From contig NZ_CP042304.1 in the NCBI RefSeq assembly GCF_007859655.1, forward strand, positions 3,660,501 through 3,724,500: a stretch of DNA of 64,000 bases. The letters run 5' to 3'. The notes beneath the pieces are model-generated. The model searched no databases. It saw only the letters and a program-made list of their open reading frames with translations, and was not told the origin of the DNA. This document shows positions 25,104 through 34,338 of this stretch, one piece after another. Position 1 is the stretch's first letter. Every line of letters starts with the position of its first letter. This DNA comes from Devosia ginsengisoli. Its GTDB lineage: Bacteria; Pseudomonadota; Alphaproteobacteria; Rhizobiales; Devosiaceae. A program made the translations under genes and the position numbers.

Positions 25104-27066
25104 ATCGGGCCTATACGGCATTCTCGCCGACGAGTTGCGCCCCTATGAGGGTCGGCTCGGCGCCTCGCTGCGCATGGCTTTGTGCTGCGTTCTGGTGGTG
25201 GCGCTGGCGATGAGCCAGCACGTGCCCGAAGCGGCTGTCTCCTGCTACCTCATCTTCTTTGCCAGCCGCGATAATGCCGCCAGCGGCATCGCCATCGCGC
25301 TGGCGCTGATCGTGGGGGTGTCGGTCGGCATCCTGCTCGGGCTGCTCTTCCTGCAACTGGCCTCCGACGAACCCATGCTGCGCCTGGGCTTCATGGCCGC
25401 CTTCACCTTTGGCGGCATGTATTTCTCGGTGGCGACCAAAGCAGGCCCGATTGCCGCGACCATCGGCTTCGTCTTCGCCTTCGTGATGACGCTCAACGAT
25501 TTCGTGCCGGTGCCCGAATTGCTGTCGCGCGGGCTGAGCTGGATGTGGGTCGTGGTGTTCTTTCCCATGGTCGTGCTCATTCTGGTCAATGCGCTGATCG
25601 GACCCAATCCGGCCCGGCTGGTGCGCCATCGGCTGGCGCAGCGATTGCGCGCCGCGGCGGCCATCCTGCGCGGCGAGGGTGATGGGCAGGCCCGCGCTTT
25701 GCTCAGCGAGGCGGCGGACGAACTGGCCGCGCCAGCGCGGCTGGGTGCGCTGTTCGGCTATCACTCCAAGGATGAAGCCCGCCGCGTTACTGCGCTGATG
25801 CCCATGGTCCAGGACCTATTGGCGGAAACCGGCGGCACGCCGGCCGATGGCCTGCTGGCCAGGCGGCTGGATCAACTGGCCGAGGCCATCGAATTCCGCA
25901 AGGCGCTGGATGCGGGCTGGCGCCCCGTGGGTCTGCTGCCGCAATCGGCGCCGCTGGCCGAGCGGGCCGGGCGCATCGCCGCGCTATGGAGCGGACGCCT
26001 GGCCGTGCCGGAGCCTGTTGTGGTCGAGCCGAGGTCGGCCGACACTTTCTCAAACCCCGCCTATATGCAGTTCGCGCTCAAGACCATGCTGGCGGTGTTC
26101 ATCACCTATACGATCTACACCGCGTTTGGCTGGTTCGAGATCCATACCGCCATGATCACCTGCTTTTACGTGGCGCTCGGCACCACGGGAGAAACCCTGC
26201 ACAAGGCCGCCCTGCGCATTGTGGGTTGCCTTGTCGGCGCGGCGATGGGGGTGGGCAGCATCGTCTTCCTCATGCCCCACATGACCGATATCGGCCAATT
26301 GCTGCTGCTCGTTGCAGCCGGCAGCTTTATCGCCGCCTGGGTCGCCAATGGTTCGAACCTTGTTCAATATGCGGGCTGGCAGATGGCACTGGCCTTTTTC
26401 CTCTGCGTGCTGCAGGGCTATGGCCCTGCCTTCGATATCAGCGTGGCGACCAACCGCATTCTCGGCATCCTGATCGGCAATGTGGTGGTGACCATTGTCT
26501 TCCTCTGGCTGTGGCCGGCCAGCGTCGGTGCCTTGACCGCGCAGCATCTCGCCAGCGCCGTGCGGGGGCTGGGCGGGGCCTTGCGGCAGGCGGGCAAAAG
26601 CCTGGCTGCCATCGCGCCGGACCTGCAGGCGGCGCGCCGCCTGTCGCGGCTTTCGGCCTTCGAAGTCGCGCGGCTGCGCGCCAGCGCGCCTCTGCTGCCC
26701 TATGCGGCGGCGATCATGACGGCGATGGAAGAGGCGACGGGCAAAGCCGGGCGTTTGCGGCGGCTGCGGGCGCAGCCGCGCTATATGTTCGGGGCGCCGC
26801 GGTGTGTGAAAGCGGCAACGCTTGCCCATGAAGCGTCGGCATCACGGTTTCTGGACGTCGCGGCCTCGTCTATCCTGCAGCCGGACCCCGAGGCCAGGAC
26901 CATGCTTCAGCACGCGCTATCCCAATCCACCAGCACGCTCGCGCGGCTCGAGCACCAGCTCGCCCGGACCTCGGCGCGGGCAGCGTGGCGGCGCGATTTC
27001 GAACAGACGGTCGCGGCGCATCGCGATCTGACGCAGGGCTTTGCCCGCGCGCTGGCGGCGCTGTGA
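25084..27066 (+). CDS. mdtO: FUSC-family inner-membrane transporter (MdtO-like)
   Basis: 660 aa. Two sets of membrane segments (residues ~25-170 and ~330-480) are separated by cytoplasmic domains: LRMALCCVLVVALAMSQHVPEAAVSCYLIF in pieces, then FALKTMLAVFITYTIYTAFGW, and NRILGILIGNVVVTIVFLWLWPAS. This is the fusaric-acid-resistance/aromatic-acid exporter plan. Start overlaps mdtN by 20 bp; stop overlaps mdtP by TGATG. Likely substrates are aromatic acids or dyes; not shown by sequence. Confidence 0.85.
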   Translation: MAATRNKSGLYGILADELRPYEGRLGASLRMALCCVLVVALAMSQHVPEAAVSCYLIFFASRDNAASGIAIALALIVGVSVGILLGLLFLQLASDEPMLRLGFMAAFTFGGMYFSVATKAGPIAATIGFVFAFVMTLNDFVPVPELLSRGLSWMWVVVFFPMVVLILVNALIGPNPARLVRHRLAQRLRAAAAILRGEGDGQARALLSEAADELAAPARLGALFGYHSKDEARRVTALMPMVQDLLAETGGTPADGLLARRLDQLAEAIEFRKALDAGWRPVGLLPQSAPLAERAGRIAALWSGRLAVPEPVVVEPRSADTFSNPAYMQFALKTMLAVFITYTIYTAFGWFEIHTAMITCFYVALGTTGETLHKAALRIVGCLVGAAMGVGSIVFLMPHMTDIGQLLLLVAAGSFIAAWVANGSNLVQYAGWQMALAFFLCVLQGYGPAFDISVATNRILGILIGNVVVTIVFLWLWPASVGALTAQHLASAVRGLGGALRQAGKSLAAIAPDLQAARRLSRLSAFEVARLRASAPLLPYAAAIMTAMEEATGKAGRLRRLRAQPRYMFGAPRCVKAATLAHEASASRFLDVAASSILQPDPEARTMLQHALSQSTSTLARLEHQLARTSARAAWRRDFEQTVAAHRDLTQGFARALAAL

Positions 27067-28586
27067 TGACCGGCGGGGCGATCCTGCGGGTGGTGGGCGG
27101 TGTCCTGCTGGTGCTGGCGCTGGCCGGATGCACTGGCTCGTCGCTCAAGCTGGCCTCGGCCAGTGCCACCACGCCCTATCGCGGTACGGCCGGGGAGGCC
27201 GCCACCGATCCCGGCAATGCCGATTATGGCGTGACGCCCGATCCGAGCATGCCGATCACCATCGCCACGCCGCGGCTCGACCCCAATCACACCTATAGCC
27301 TGCCCGAGCTGATCAATATCGCCCAGCTCTCCAATCCGGCGACGCAGGCGGCCTGGCAGCGCGCCCGCGAGGCGGCGGCGGCAACCGGCATTGCCGAGGG
27401 TGCCTATCTGCCCATCATCAGTGCCGATGTGCTGGCCGGCTATGCCGTGACCTCGAATACCGCGCCCGGCATCAATACCGCGCTGGTCAGCGTACCCGAT
27501 GGCACGATCACTACTTCGGGCATGCAGGCCGTGCCCTCGCTGGCGGTCAAGTGGCTGTTGTTCGATTTCGGCGCGCGGGACGCGGCTTTGGCCACGGCGC
27601 AGCAGGTGTCCTTTGCCGCCAATGTCGGCTTCAACGGCACGCATCAGAAGCTGATCTACGATGTCAGCAACGCCTATTTCCAATATAGCGCCGCCCGGGC
27701 GCAGTCGCGGATCGACCGGGCCGCGCTCGACAATGCGCGCGTGGTGCTGGAAGCGGCGCAGGCCCGGCTCGACCAGGGCGTCGCCACGACGATGGAAGTG
27801 GCGCAGGCCAAGCAGCAGGTGGCGCAGGCCGAATTCGACCTGACCGGGGCGACCGGGCGCGAGCGCAGCACCTATGCCATGCTGCTCGGCGCCATGGGCG
27901 TTTCGCCCACCATCACCATCAAGGTGCAGGATATTTCCGGCAAACCCCTGCCGCGGCAGGTGCCTGATAATCTCGACCAGATGATCGTTGCCTCGTTGCA
28001 GCGGCGCCCCGATGTGCAGGCAGCTTTCGCCCAGATGAAGGCGAGCGAGCAGGGCATTGCGGCGGCACGCGCCGAATTCCTGCCCAGGATTGCGCTGACC
28101 GGCACGATCAACCGCACCATCGGCAGCTATTCGATCCACGATACGCGTTTCGATTCCACCGCCTCGCTCGATGTGAACCAGCCCAATGCGGCCGTGCTGC
28201 TGGGCGTGACCGTGCCGATCTTCGATGGCGGTATGCGCGATGCCCGCATGGAGGCGGCCGTTGCCGCCGCTTCTGCCTCCCAGCAGGATTTTGCCCGGCT
28301 GCAAAGCACGGCGGCGCAGGAAATCGTCGTGGCCTATGACGTGCTGCGCACCAGCCTGTCGGCCAATGCTGCGGCCACCGAATTGGTCAATGCCGCCCGC
28401 ACCAATTACGAGGCGGCGCTCGATTATTACAAGAACGGCCTGGGCACGCTGGCCGATATCAGCGTCACCCAGACCGGCCTGCTGAAAGCCCAATATGCCC
28501 AGGCGCAGGCCCGCAGCGATGCCTTCGTGGCGGCGGCCACCCTGGCCTTCGCCACCGGCACGCTGACGTCAGCCAACAGCTTCTAG
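27066..28586 (+). CDS. mdtP: Outer-membrane efflux lipoprotein (TolC/MdtP-like)
   Basis: 506 aa. The signal ends LALAGC with Cys22 lipidated. Two outer-membrane efflux repeats follow, with long helices: SLPELINIAQLSNPATQAAWQ, then ALDNARVVLEAAQARLDQG, and in the second repeat LQRRPDVQAAFAQMKASEQG. It forms the channel for the MdtN/MdtO pump and could also serve the neighbouring RND pump, which lacks its own. Start overlaps mdtO (TGATG); 3' end overlaps the convergent M20 peptidase gene by 4 bp. Confidence 0.87.
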   Translation: MTGGAILRVVGGVLLVLALAGCTGSSLKLASASATTPYRGTAGEAATDPGNADYGVTPDPSMPITIATPRLDPNHTYSLPELINIAQLSNPATQAAWQRAREAAAATGIAEGAYLPIISADVLAGYAVTSNTAPGINTALVSVPDGTITTSGMQAVPSLAVKWLLFDFGARDAALATAQQVSFAANVGFNGTHQKLIYDVSNAYFQYSAARAQSRIDRAALDNARVVLEAAQARLDQGVATTMEVAQAKQQVAQAEFDLTGATGRERSTYAMLLGAMGVSPTITIKVQDISGKPLPRQVPDNLDQMIVASLQRRPDVQAAFAQMKASEQGIAAARAEFLPRIALTGTINRTIGSYSIHDTRFDSTASLDVNQPNAAVLLGVTVPIFDGGMRDARMEAAVAAASASQQDFARLQSTAAQEIVVAYDVLRTSLSANAAATELVNAARTNYEAALDYYKNGLGTLADISVTQTGLLKAQYAQAQARSDAFVAAATLAFATGTLTSANSF

Positions 28587-29758
28587 CCGCGGGCGAGCTG
28601 GGGCAGCAGGTTGCCGATCATCTCGAGACAGGCATCGAGCTGGTCGAGGGTGACATATTCATCGGCCTTGTGCGCCTGGGCGATGGAGCCGGGGCCGCAG
28701 ATGACGGTGGAAATGCCCAATTGCTGGAACAGGCCCGCCTCGGTGCCGAAGGAGACGCAGGTGGCCGGATCGCGATTGCCGGTCAGTGTGCGGACCAGGG
28801 CTTCGGCCTCCGACGCGCTCATCGGCTCGAGCCCCACCACTTCGCCGATGACCGAGGTCGCGATATCGGCATCCGCATAGACGGCCCGCATGCGCGGCAG
28901 CAGGTGGGTTTCGACATAGTCCTCGATCTGGGACTTGGCGAAGGCGAAGTCGGCGCTGTTGATCGGGCGCAACTCCCATTCGACCGCGCAGCTTTCGGCA
29001 ATGATGTTGCGCGCCGCGCCCCCGGCAATGCGGCCGACCTGGATGGTGGACCAGGGTGGATCGAACCGCGACTGGGCCGGCGCACGGGCCCGCAGCGCCC
29101 CGCCAATTTCGAGCAGGCGCGAAATATAGCGCGAGGCATATTCGATGGCGTTGACGCCGAGATCGGGCTGGGAGGCATGGCCCGCCGTGCCGGAAAAGGT
29201 GGTCGTATATTCGCAGCACCCTTTATGGCCCTCGATAATGGCCATGCCGGTGGGTTCGCCCACGATGCAGACGGCCGGTCGCGGGCCGGTCTGCGCCAGG
29301 CGGTCGAGCATCACCTGGGCGCCGAGGCACCCCACTTCCTCGTCATAGGTGAAGGCCAGGTGCAGCGGACGCTTGAGGTCGGCCTCGGCAAAGAGCGGCG
29401 CATAGGCCATGGCGCAGGCGATGAAGCCCTTCATGTCGCAGGCGCCACGGCCATAGACGCGGCCGTCGCGGAGCGAGGCGGCGAACGGATCGCTGCTCCA
29501 GTCCTGATCCGCGACCGGCACGACATCGCTATGGCCCGATAGCACCACGCCGCCATCCCTGTCGGGTGGACCGATGGTGGCAAAGATATTGGCCTTGCCA
29601 CCATCGGCGTCATGCGTCACCTCGACATGCGCACCCACCAGCTCGAGCCGGCGTTTCAGATAGTCGATCAGCGCGGCGTTGGAATCCTGCGACACGCTGG
29701 GAAAGGCGATGAGATCGCCCAGGATGGCGGTCGTCTCGGTGAGCAATGCATGGGCCAA
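28583..29758 (-). CDS. M20 deacetylase, ArgE-like; candidate N-acetyl-diaminobutyrate deacetylase
   Basis: 391-aa zinc amidohydrolase of the ArgE/DapE group. LSGHSDVVPV (metal His), GRGACDMKGF (bridging Asp), TYDEEVGCLG (general-base Glu) and GPGSIAQAHKADEY (last metal His) are all present. By sequence it would hydrolyse N-acetylornithine. It lies 13 bp after doeA as the fourth gene of the eutB-eutC-doeA operon, where a DoeB deacetylase would be expected, and no DoeB-type gene is in the window. I infer that it deacetylates N-alpha-acetyl-2,4-diaminobutyrate. An ordinary argE placed here by chance remains possible. Confidence 0.82.
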   Translation of the reverse strand: MAHALLTETTAILGDLIAFPSVSQDSNAALIDYLKRRLELVGAHVEVTHDADGGKANIFATIGPPDRDGGVVLSGHSDVVPVADQDWSSDPFAASLRDGRVYGRGACDMKGFIACAMAYAPLFAEADLKRPLHLAFTYDEEVGCLGAQVMLDRLAQTGPRPAVCIVGEPTGMAIIEGHKGCCEYTTTFSGTAGHASQPDLGVNAIEYASRYISRLLEIGGALRARAPAQSRFDPPWSTIQVGRIAGGAARNIIAESCAVEWELRPINSADFAFAKSQIEDYVETHLLPRMRAVYADADIATSVIGEVVGLEPMSASEAEALVRTLTGNRDPATCVSFGTEAGLFQQLGISTVICGPGSIAQAHKADEYVTLDQLDACLEMIGNLLPQLARG

Positions 29759-29771
29759 TTGATGCCGCCGT

Positions 29772-30956
29772 TCAGGGTTTGACGACCAGTTCGCGCGATA
29801 CGTCGGCCAGGCATTCGGCCGGCGCGCCGGCGCGGATGCGGATGGTCTCGGATGTCTCGAAGCCCCAGTCGTCGGTCCAGATGGCCGGCATGAAATGAAA
29901 CGTCATGTTTTCGGCCAGGATCGATTTATCGCCCGGCCGCAGGCTCATGGTGCGCTCGCCCCAATCGGGCGGATAGGAAATACCCACCGGATAGCCGGTG
30001 CGCGAATCCTTCTCGATGCCGTATTTGCGCAGAACGCCGAAGAAGGCGTCGGCCACCTGGCCACAGGTATTGCCGGGACGCGCAGCGTCGAGCCCGGCAT
30101 CGAGCCCTTCGAGCACCGCCTGCTGTGCCTTCAACATGCCGGCCGGCGGTTCGCCCAGATAGAGCGTGCGCGACAGCGGCGCGTGATAGCGCCGATAGCA
30201 GCCGGCAATCTCGAAGAAGGTGCCTTCGCCGCGCCGCATAGGGCGGTCGTCCCATGTGAGGTGCGCCGCCGAGGCATCCTTGCCCGACGGAGTGAGCGGA
30301 ACGATCGCGGCATAGTCGCCGCCAAAGCCATCGGTGCCGCGCAGGCCGGCATCGTAGATTTCGGCCACCAGGTCGCATTTGCGCAACCCGTGTTCGGACA
30401 CGTCGCGGATGCGCTGATGCATGACCTCGACCAGCCGCGCCGCCCGCCGCATATAGACCAGTTCCTGCTCGGACTTGACCGCACGCTGCCAGTTCACCAA
30501 AGCCGTCGCGTCGGCAATGATGGCATTGGGCAGTTCGGCGCGCAGCGTTTCGAGGCACTTGGCCGAGAAATAGTAGTTATCCATCTCGACGCCCAGGCGC
30601 TTGCCGGCGAGGCCCTTGTCAACAAGCACTTTGGCCAGCACCTGATAGGGGTGGACGTCCGGATTCTGCACATAATTGTCGGGGTAGGAGAACATCGACG
30701 CCGGATCGAGATAGCTGGTCAGCCGCGCGCCGTTGACGTCCTGCGGGCGTCCGAACCACAGCGGCTCGCCCTCGGGCGGCACGATCACCGCCTGATGCAC
30801 ATAGAAGGACCAGCCGTCATAGCCGGTGAGCCAGCCCATATTGGATGGGTCGGTGACCACGAGCACCTCGATGCCGGCCCGCTCCATGGCGGATCGGACC
30901 TTGGCCAGGCGCGCGGCATATTCCTCGATCGAAAAGGCTAGGGTGATGTCAGACAC
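29772..30956 (-). CDS. doeA: Ectoine hydrolase DoeA (EutD)
   Basis: 394-aa M24-family (creatinase/aminopeptidase-P fold) enzyme that opens the ectoine ring to N-alpha-acetyl-L-2,4-diaminobutyrate. N-terminal creatinase-like domain with VVTDPSNMGWLTGYDGWSFY and FGRPQDVNGARLTSYLDP; C-terminal pita-bread domain with DGFGGDYAAIVPL and RYHAPLSRTLYLGEPP. GTG 30956 is chosen because GGGAGGGGA precedes it at good spacing; the longer reading overlaps eutC. Follows eutC by 25 bp. Confidence 0.92.
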   Translation of the reverse strand: MSDITLAFSIEEYAARLAKVRSAMERAGIEVLVVTDPSNMGWLTGYDGWSFYVHQAVIVPPEGEPLWFGRPQDVNGARLTSYLDPASMFSYPDNYVQNPDVHPYQVLAKVLVDKGLAGKRLGVEMDNYYFSAKCLETLRAELPNAIIADATALVNWQRAVKSEQELVYMRRAARLVEVMHQRIRDVSEHGLRKCDLVAEIYDAGLRGTDGFGGDYAAIVPLTPSGKDASAAHLTWDDRPMRRGEGTFFEIAGCYRRYHAPLSRTLYLGEPPAGMLKAQQAVLEGLDAGLDAARPGNTCGQVADAFFGVLRKYGIEKDSRTGYPVGISYPPDWGERTMSLRPGDKSILAENMTFHFMPAIWTDDWGFETSETIRIRAGAPAECLADVSRELVVKP

Positions 30957-30981
30957 GATGCGTCCCCTCCCGGGAAACCGT

Positions 30982-31974
30982 TCAACTGGAAAAAATCTGG
31001 CCGCCACCGGCCGCCTGGGCGCGCCGACGGGCCAATGTGGCAATGGCAGTGTCCTGCACACCGGTGCCGGTCAGGTCGGCAAAGGTGATCTGGTTGGGTG
31101 ACGTGCGGCCGCTGGCCTGGCCGGCAATGATGGCGCCCAGCGCGGCAAAATCCTGGTCGGCTGCGACGAGGCCGGCGGCAATGGCATGGTGCAATTCGCC
31201 CAGCAGGCGGGTCTGGGCCAGGCTGTCGGGCACATAGAGATCGGCGCGCGCAAGGGCGGCCGGATCAATCTCGTTCTTGTGCTCGGCATCCGAGCCCATG
31301 GCGGTCAGGTGCTGGCCGGGACGCAGCCATTCGGCGCGGATGAGCGGAGTGGATGACGGTGTCGTGGTGACGATGATATCGGCTTCGGCGACCGCGGCTT
31401 CGGCCGTGGCGGCAACCGAGACGGCGATGCCGTGTTCGGCCACGATCTCGGCCGCCAGCGTTTCGGCCTTGGCGCGGTCGCGCGACCACAAAACCGCCCG
31501 GCGGATCGGCCGGACCAGACAGAGCGCCGCCAGTTGCAGCCGGGCCTGCGCCCCGCCGCCGATGATCGCGGCACTCGAGGCATCGGAGCGGGACAGGTGG
31601 CGGGCGGCCACCGCGCCGGCCGCGGCGGTGCGGATATCGGTGAGATACCCATTGTCGAGCAGCAGCGCCTCGACCAGCCCGGTGCGGGCGCTGAGCAGCA
31701 CCATCAATCCATTGACCGAGGGCAGGCCCAGCTTGGGATTGTCGAAGAAGCCGGGGCTGATCTTGATGGCGAAACTGTCAATGCCCGGCACATAGGCGGT
31801 CTTGACGTCCACCTCGCCACGCGCCTCGGCAATGTCGAGCCGCATGATTGGCGGCATGACGACCGGCTTCGTCGCCAAAGCACGGAAAGCGTCCTCGACG
31901 CAGGCGATAGCATCGAGATCGAGCGGCACCAGATGCCGGAGGGCGGCTTCGGTCAAGATGGTGATGTCAGTCAT
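30982..31974 (-). CDS. eutC: Ornithine-cyclodeaminase-family protein EutC
   Basis: 330 aa. Ornithine cyclodeaminase/mu-crystallin fold: PPIMRLDIAEARGEVDVKTAYVPG, substrate-side Lys in FAIKISPGF, GYLTDIRTAAAGAVAARHL, and an NAD site AIIGGGAQARLQL. In ectoine-degrading bacteria EutB and EutC are thought to convert hydroxyectoine to ectoine. Overlaps eutB by 8 bp and precedes doeA, which supports the assignment over a general cyclodeaminase. Confidence 0.88.
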   Translation of the reverse strand: MTDITILTEAALRHLVPLDLDAIACVEDAFRALATKPVVMPPIMRLDIAEARGEVDVKTAYVPGIDSFAIKISPGFFDNPKLGLPSVNGLMVLLSARTGLVEALLLDNGYLTDIRTAAAGAVAARHLSRSDASSAAIIGGGAQARLQLAALCLVRPIRRAVLWSRDRAKAETLAAEIVAEHGIAVSVAATAEAAVAEADIIVTTTPSSTPLIRAEWLRPGQHLTAMGSDAEHKNEIDPAALARADLYVPDSLAQTRLLGELHHAIAAGLVAADQDFAALGAIIAGQASGRTSPNQITFADLTGTGVQDTAIATLARRRAQAAGGGQIFSS

Positions 31975-32962
31975 GGCGCGCCTCCGCCGCGAGATCAGGA
32001 TTCTCGCCAGCCATGATGCGCCGATGCAGCTTCATGTCGATATTCTTGCCGCTGAGCAGGACCACGGCCGGGCCGGCAAGCGTCACCTTGCCAGCATCGA
32101 GCGCGGCAATACCCACGGCAGCGGCGCCTTCGAGCACTTCGCCTTCCTCGAAATAGGCAGCGCGCATGGCCTGGGCGATCTCGACCTCGCTGACCAGCAC
32201 CACCTCGTCGACCAGGTCGCGAACCATGCTGAATGTATACTGGTTGGCGAGCCCGATGCCGCCGCCCAGGGAATCGGCCAGGGTCGGCACTTCCTCGACC
32301 ATGACGGGCGCGCCGGCTGCAAGGCTGGCCTGCATGGCGGCGCCGTTTTCCATAGTGACGCCGATGATGCGGATTGCCGGCTTGAGTGTCCGCAGCGCCA
32401 GCGCCACCCCGGCCAGCAGGCCGCCGCCCGATAGGGGTACGAGAACCGTGGTCGTGTGCGGTGCGTCTTCCAGCATTTCCAGCCCGAGCGTGCCCTGACC
32501 GGCGATGACGGCGGCGTGGTCGAAGGGCGGCACCGGCGTCATGCCAGCTTCCGATGCCAGCCGGTCGACCTCGACCTGGGCATCGTCCTGGCTGTTGCCG
32601 ACAATGCGGATTTCCGCGCCGAGCGCCTCGATGGCCTGCACCTTGTTGTCAGGCACCAGCCGCGACATGCAGATGACGGCCTTGGTGCCGGCGGCAGCGG
32701 CGGCATGGGCGAGGGCTCGTCCGTGATTGCCGGTGGAGGCGGCGACGACGCCGGCATCGCGCTGCGCCCGGGTGAGCGACAGCACGGCATTGGTGGCCCC
32801 GCGCAGCTTGAAACTGCCGGTGGTCTGGTGGTGCTCGCATTTGAGCTGCACCGGAACGCCCAGCCGCGCGCTCAGCGCTCTGGCCTCGCGCTGCGGCGTG
32901 CGCAATACGCTTGCTGATATCCGCTGGCGCGCCAGCAGGATCTCGGCGAAGTCGATGGTCAT
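31967..32962 (-). CDS. eutB: Hydroxyectoine utilization dehydratase EutB
   Basis: 331-aa PLP enzyme of the threonine-dehydratase family. The PLP lysine is K52 in TTGSFKLRGA; phosphate-binding loop SGGGLLAGVA; STGNHGRALA. No ACT domain, so it is the short catabolic type. First gene of the leftward ectoine-degradation operon. ATG 32962 follows GGAGGAG; the upstream extension to 33178 is intergenic. With EutC it would remove the hydroxyl of hydroxyectoine. Confidence 0.88.
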   Translation of the reverse strand: MTIDFAEILLARQRISASVLRTPQREARALSARLGVPVQLKCEHHQTTGSFKLRGATNAVLSLTRAQRDAGVVAASTGNHGRALAHAAAAAGTKAVICMSRLVPDNKVQAIEALGAEIRIVGNSQDDAQVEVDRLASEAGMTPVPPFDHAAVIAGQGTLGLEMLEDAPHTTTVLVPLSGGGLLAGVALALRTLKPAIRIIGVTMENGAAMQASLAAGAPVMVEEVPTLADSLGGGIGLANQYTFSMVRDLVDEVVLVSEVEIAQAMRAAYFEEGEVLEGAAAVGIAALDAGKVTLAGPAVVLLSGKNIDMKLHRRIMAGENPDLAAEARHD

Positions 32963-33381
32963 GCCGGGCTCCTCCCGATGCCGTCGCAGACGCAAGTCAT
33001 AGGCCCGTGTGTGCCTGTGGCAAGACCACGCCGGCAAGGCCCATGTTTCGCCGCGCACTATGCCCGCGCCCCGGATAGTCGATCCTTCCAATCTGCCAGC
33101 GCCCGGTAGCCGATCCTGCTGCCGGCCGGGCGGCAAAATAGACGTATCGTCCCTCGACTCAAACGCGCCGCTCCGCAACGCTGGAGCCGGCTCAGTTCAT
33201 CGTGACGGCAGACTAAAAAACACAGGCGATTCAGCCCACTGGCCGGCAAGGCCACCGACTTCCCGACCGGATACCGGTCGGACCGACGCTATCCGGTCGC
33301 ATCGGCAAGGCGACCGGCGAAAACAGAACATGGCGCTGCACGCGAACCGCCAATAGCAGGAAACCGGGAGACAAACATATC
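32963..33381. promoter_or_regulatory. Divergent regulatory region between eutB and ehuB
   Basis: 419 bp without a gene. It must hold the promoters for the leftward degradation operon and the rightward ehu operon. A perfect dyad CCGACCGG-ATA-CCGGTCGG lies at 33263-33281, about 100 bp before ehuB. I found no convincing -35/-10 pair and no copy of the ATGCAARCA motif seen before doeX. Confidence 0.5.
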
Positions 33382-34248
33382 ATGACCACCCTTACCAAAC
33401 GTGCCTCGATCGCCCTCGCTGCCTTGACCGCTGCGGCGATGGCGACGACTGCGGTCAGTGCTGCGACCCTTGACGAGATCAAGGCATCCGGCACGATCCG
33501 CATCGCGGTCGCCAACGAAATTCCCTATGGCTATGTCGACCCCAACGGGGAAGCCCTGGGCGCCGGGCCCGACGTGGCCAAGCATATCGTCGAACAGCTC
33601 GGCATCGAGAATATCGAGTGGGTGACCACCAATTTCTCCTCGCTCATCCCTGGCCTGCAGGCCGACCGCTTCGACATGGTGGCCGCCGAAATGGCCATCC
33701 TGCCCGAGCGCTGCGCCCAGGTGATCTATTCGGAACCCAACAGTTCCTATGGCGAAGGCCTGCTGGTGCCCGCCGGCAACCCCAAGAACATCCACGCCTA
33801 TGCCGACTTTGCCGAAAATCCCGATCTCAAGGTGGCCATCATGGCCGGTGCCGACCAGCTTGAGATGATGCAGGCGCTGGGCGTGCCTGAAGCCAACCTG
33901 GTGACCATCGCTTCCAATGCCGATGCCATCTCGACCGTGTCCACCGGCCGGGCCGACGCCTACGCTGCCACCAGCCTGACCGCTACAGGCCTGGCCTCGC
34001 AGGGTAGCGGCGTCGAAGTGGCCGGCGAATTCGTCGATCCAGTGATCGATGGCAATGAAGTGCGCAGCTGGGGCGGTTTCGTCTTTGCCGAGGGCAGCAC
34101 TGACTTGCGCGACGCCGTGAACGAAGTGCTGGCCGAGTTCAAGCAAACCGAGGACTGGGCTGCGATCCTCACCGGATACGGTTTCAGCCAGGCCGATGTC
34201 GACGGTTCGTCCCATCGAACCACCGCGGAACTCTGCGCCGCCGAATAA
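33382..34248 (+). CDS. ehuB: Ectoine/hydroxyectoine-binding protein EhuB
   Basis: 288-aa periplasmic binding protein. Signal peptide through VSA (about residue 27), then TLDEIKASGTIRIAVANEIPYGYVDPNG. Family positions: LIPGLQADRFDMVAAEMAILPERC and NSSYGEGLLVPAGNP. EhuB captures ectoines for the Ehu ABC importer. ATG 33382 is preceded by GGGAGACAAA. A stem-loop follows the stop, then ehuC-ehuD-ehuA. Confidence 0.92.
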   Translation: MTTLTKRASIALAALTAAAMATTAVSAATLDEIKASGTIRIAVANEIPYGYVDPNGEALGAGPDVAKHIVEQLGIENIEWVTTNFSSLIPGLQADRFDMVAAEMAILPERCAQVIYSEPNSSYGEGLLVPAGNPKNIHAYADFAENPDLKVAIMAGADQLEMMQALGVPEANLVTIASNADAISTVSTGRADAYAATSLTATGLASQGSGVEVAGEFVDPVIDGNEVRSWGGFVFAEGSTDLRDAVNEVLAEFKQTEDWAAILTGYGFSQADVDGSSHRTTAELCAAE

Positions 34249-34262
34249 GCGAGGGGCAGGGG

Positions 34263-34290
34263 AGATCGGCGTCGATGACGTCGCCGGTCT
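34263..34290 (+). terminator. Intercistronic stem-loop after ehuB
   Basis: AGATCGGCG / CGCCGGTCT (9-bp stem with one G-U) followed by TTTCCC. It sits in the 90-bp gap between ehuB and ehuC and may stabilise the ehuB mRNA or cause partial termination, giving more binding protein than membrane subunits. Confidence 0.5.
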
Positions 34291-34338
34291 TTCCCTGTAC
34301 CGGCCTTTTCGGCATCATGGCCAAGCGGGGGATACCGG

